Source of the DNA: Mycoplasma sp. (ex Biomphalaria glabrata)
Lineage (GTDB): Bacteria; Bacillota_I; Bacilli_A; Mycoplasmatales; GCF-1484045
DNA: 64,000 bases
Direction of reading: 5' to 3'
Assembly: GCF_001484045.1 (NCBI RefSeq)
Contig: NZ_CP013128.1
Coordinates: forward strand, 68,783-132,782
Shown: positions 61,805 through 64,000 of the stretch, piece by piece
Position numbering within the stretch: position 1 is the stretch's first letter
Layout: each line of letters opens with the position of its first letter
Position numbers and translations under genes: made by a program
Notes under the pieces: generated by a model
What the model was told of the DNA's origin: nothing
Databases searched by the model: none
The model's input: only the letters and a program-made list of their open reading frames with translations

Positions 61805-63041
61805 TTTTTATTCCTTTGTAAAAATCATTAATGTTGATTTCTTTTTGCGTTTTTTGCTCTACATTTTTGATTGTTAATGTTTTATTTTTTAATTCCTGAT
61901 CACCAATTAAAATAATATTTCTAGCATTAAATTTTTCAGCTAATCTAAATCCATTTTTTAAGTTTTCGCCATTTGAGTTAAAATCACAACTTAAATTATT
62001 TTCACGAATTTTTGTAAGAATATCAAAAAGAATACTACTATTTGATGTTAGGTTAATTATGAAATAATCTAATGTTTTAAATTCAAATTTTTCGTCATCC
62101 AATAGAAGCATTAATCTTTCAATACCGAAGGCGAAACCAATTGATGGTAAAGGTTTCCCGCCTAATATTTCAGAAAGTTTATTATATCTTCCTCCACCAA
62201 CCAAAGTCGATTGGGCACCAATTCTTTCATCAGCTGATGTAATTTCAAAAATAGTATCGCAATAGTAATCTAATCCGCGAACCAATTTATTGTCAACGCT
62301 ATATGAAATTTTTAATTCATTCAAGGTATTCAAAACTTCATAAAAATTATGCTTTGAAACTTCATTTAAATAATCTAATAAAATCGGTGCTGTTAATGTT
62401 GCCTCCTTGTAAGCGTCCATTTTACAATCTAAAATTCTTAACGGATTAGTTTGAAAACGTTTTTGACAATCTTCGCAATAGTGGTGAATTTGTGGAGCTA
62501 AATGCTTTTTTAATTCATTTAAATATAATTTGCGATCTTCAATTGTTCCTAATGAATTAATATTCACCAATAAATTTTTAATGCCCAATGACTCTAGCAT
62601 TTTATATGCCAATAAAATTATTTCAACATCATGAATTGGTCGATTATAACCAAAAGTTTCTACTCCAAATTGGTTAAATTCACGCTGGCGACCTTTTTGT
62701 GGGCGTTCATATCGAAACATAGAACCATGATAAAAAAATTTTTGCGGTAAATTTGCATATAATTTATTTTCCAATAATGAACGCACAACAGAGGCTGTTC
62801 CCTCCGGGCGAAGTGTAATGTTCCTTTCTCCTCGATCTTGAAAGGAATACATTTCCTTCGATACAATATCTGTATCATTCCCGATGCTGCGATTAAATAA
62901 AACCGTTTCTTCTAAAACTGGCGTCTTAATATACTCAAATCCAAAATTTTTAGCTATGCTAGAAAATCTATCTACGATATATTCATACTTTCTACCATCT
63001 TTACCGTATAAATCTACCATCCCGCGGAGTTTTTGTATCAT
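61794..63041 (-). CDS. hisS: Histidyl-tRNA synthetase
   Basis: 415 aa, normal length. Class II motif 2 is FRYERPQKGRQREFNQFG. The histidine-binding motifs are LVRGLDYYCDTIFEI and FAFGIERLMLLLD (motif 3). A C-terminal anticodon-binding domain follows. The start MIQKLRGMVDLYGKD is typical, and AAAGGG lies before the ATG. A possible extended -10 (TGCTAAAAT, minus strand, 63069-63077) lies in the 56-nt gap after rel. Confidence 0.95.
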   Translation of the reverse strand: MIQKLRGMVDLYGKDGRKYEYIVDRFSSIAKNFGFEYIKTPVLEETVLFNRSIGNDTDIVSKEMYSFQDRGERNITLRPEGTASVVRSLLENKLYANLPQKFFYHGSMFRYERPQKGRQREFNQFGVETFGYNRPIHDVEIILLAYKMLESLGIKNLLVNINSLGTIEDRKLYLNELKKHLAPQIHHYCEDCQKRFQTNPLRILDCKMDAYKEATLTAPILLDYLNEVSKHNFYEVLNTLNELKISYSVDNKLVRGLDYYCDTIFEITSADERIGAQSTLVGGGRYNKLSEILGGKPLPSIGFAFGIERLMLLLDDEKFEFKTLDYFIINLTSNSSILFDILTKIRENNLSCDFNSNGENLKNGFRLAEKFNARNIILIGDQELKNKTLTIKNVEQKTQKEININDFYKGIKNDK

Positions 63042-63097
63042 GTTTACCCTTTTTATTACAATAAAATTATTTTAGCATTCTTGAATATAATAAAATA

Positions 63098-64000
63098 CTA
63101 TTTTCTAAAAACTAATGAGATATTTGATTGTTCACGTAATGCAATAATAATTTTATTTAAATGTTCATGATTTTTAACACTAATTTTAATCAGTAAATTA
63201 TAGTGACTAATATTATGTTTTTTACTACAAAAAGAATCTAATAACACTGATTCACAAGCAAAAATAATTTTCGATAACTGAGTAATAAATTCCTTATCTA
63301 CTTTTTTACAATGTAAAACTAATTCAGTGATAAACTGTGCATTTTTGACAAATTCATTATTTCAATGAATGTCTGGAATAATTTGTGGATGGTTAAATGT
63401 TTTACAGTTATAACAATTCTTACGATGAACTTTAATTCCAGAATTTTTAGTTACATAACCAACTATTTGATCGAAAGGAATCGGCAAACAACAATGAGCT
63501 GGTTCTAAACGAATATTTGATAAATTTTTCATTAAGAACATTGATGTGCTATTTTTATGAATATCGATTGGTCGTTGTTTTTCGACTTGTATTATGCTTT
63601 TTTTGTAAGTTAAAAAAATATTACTTACTAATGATGGTGTCACTCCAACAGATTCATACAAACGATCTAAACTTTTAAAGTTAGTATTTTTTAAAAAATC
63701 TCGATTGGCAAAATAAATTTTATATTCATTATTTTTATCAATGTAATCCATGATAATTTTTTTGCCCTTTTCCATTTGTTCACGTTTGATCTCGCGTTCT
63801 TGGGCTTGCAAATATTTGCGGATTTTATCGCGGGATGATTTTAAGCTAACTTTGTCATATCAACTAATATTTGGTGTGACATCAGGATTTGTTTTAATTT
63901 CAATCACATCCCCCGATTTTAATATTGTATTTAATGGCATAATTCTTCCATTAATAATGGCGTGTTTTGCTTTTTCCCCAACGTTACTATGAATTCTAAA
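63098..64000 (-). CDS. rel: Rel/SpoT-family (p)ppGpp synthetase/hydrolase, C-terminal part
   Basis: Only the last 300 residues lie in the window; the N-terminal hydrolase and synthetase domains are beyond the right edge. Seen: the second half of a TGS domain (FRIHSNVGEKAKHAIINGRI and the segment up to DVIEIKTNPD), then a helical region. A Cys-rich segment has HCCLPIPFDQIVGYVTKNSG and HRKNCYNC, matching the conserved CC and HR-x-C region of Rel. A C-terminal ACT domain ends SLVFRK. This regulatory half senses stalled ribosomes in the stringent response. The stop is TAG at 63098. Confidence 0.9.

Overview
This window reads as mollicute (mycoplasma-type) chromosome. It is very AT-rich and has short intergenic gaps. 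Nearly every gene stays open only if TGA is read as tryptophan, for example in ParC, YqeH, AspS, transketolase and all the giant proteins. Gene content (ParE/ParC, PlsY, a NadD-YqeK fusion, Rel, HisS-AspS) fits that group. I cannot name the species; a Malacoplasma/Ureaplasma relative is possible but unproven. No rRNA, tRNA, CRISPR array or insertion sequence was recognised.

Region 1 (1-44000) is an accessory surface-protein locus. Six minus-strand genes (A-F here) encode one paralogous family of very large proteins: A at least 1706 aa (runs off the left edge), B 2611, C 1286, D about 2632, E 2114, F 3066 aa. Full-length members share an N-terminal signal/anchor segment ending in a conserved EPI/EPV, a roughly 600-aa N-terminal region, a long array of about 90-115-aa modules each marked by an aromatic YYGY/YFGY motif, a conserved C-terminal domain, one membrane helix and a short Lys/Arg-rich tail. 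C has lost the N-terminal region and gained a Lys-rich 19-aa repeat tail. Each gene has its own extended -10 promoter (TGNTATAAT) 74-102 nt upstream, and three probably start with TTG. I know of no named family for these proteins. F is mosaic: its 5' part resembles D and its middle and 3' parts resemble E, so the family appears to recombine.

Region 2 (32.0-34.8 kb and 44.0-47.8 kb) flanks F. It holds two paralogous single-anchor proteins of about 580 aa, a shorter protein of similar architecture, a plus-strand four-helix membrane protein with a probable leaderless promoter, and two decayed gene remnants. The remnants are a 3' end of the 580-aa type at about 34.56-34.75 kb and a 3' end of the giant type at about 44.15-44.84 kb.

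Region 3 (47.6-64.0 kb) is housekeeping. In transcription order on the minus strand: rel (truncated by the window edge), hisS and aspS (overlapping), tkt (carries an apparent one-base frameshift in a poly-A run), a UPF0154 protein and a DUF4238-like protein. Convergent to these is plsY on the plus strand. Then parE-parC-yqeH and nadD/yqeK-rsfS-mtnN plus a 44-aa membrane peptide. rsfS and mtnN both start at compact TAGTG stop/start junctions.
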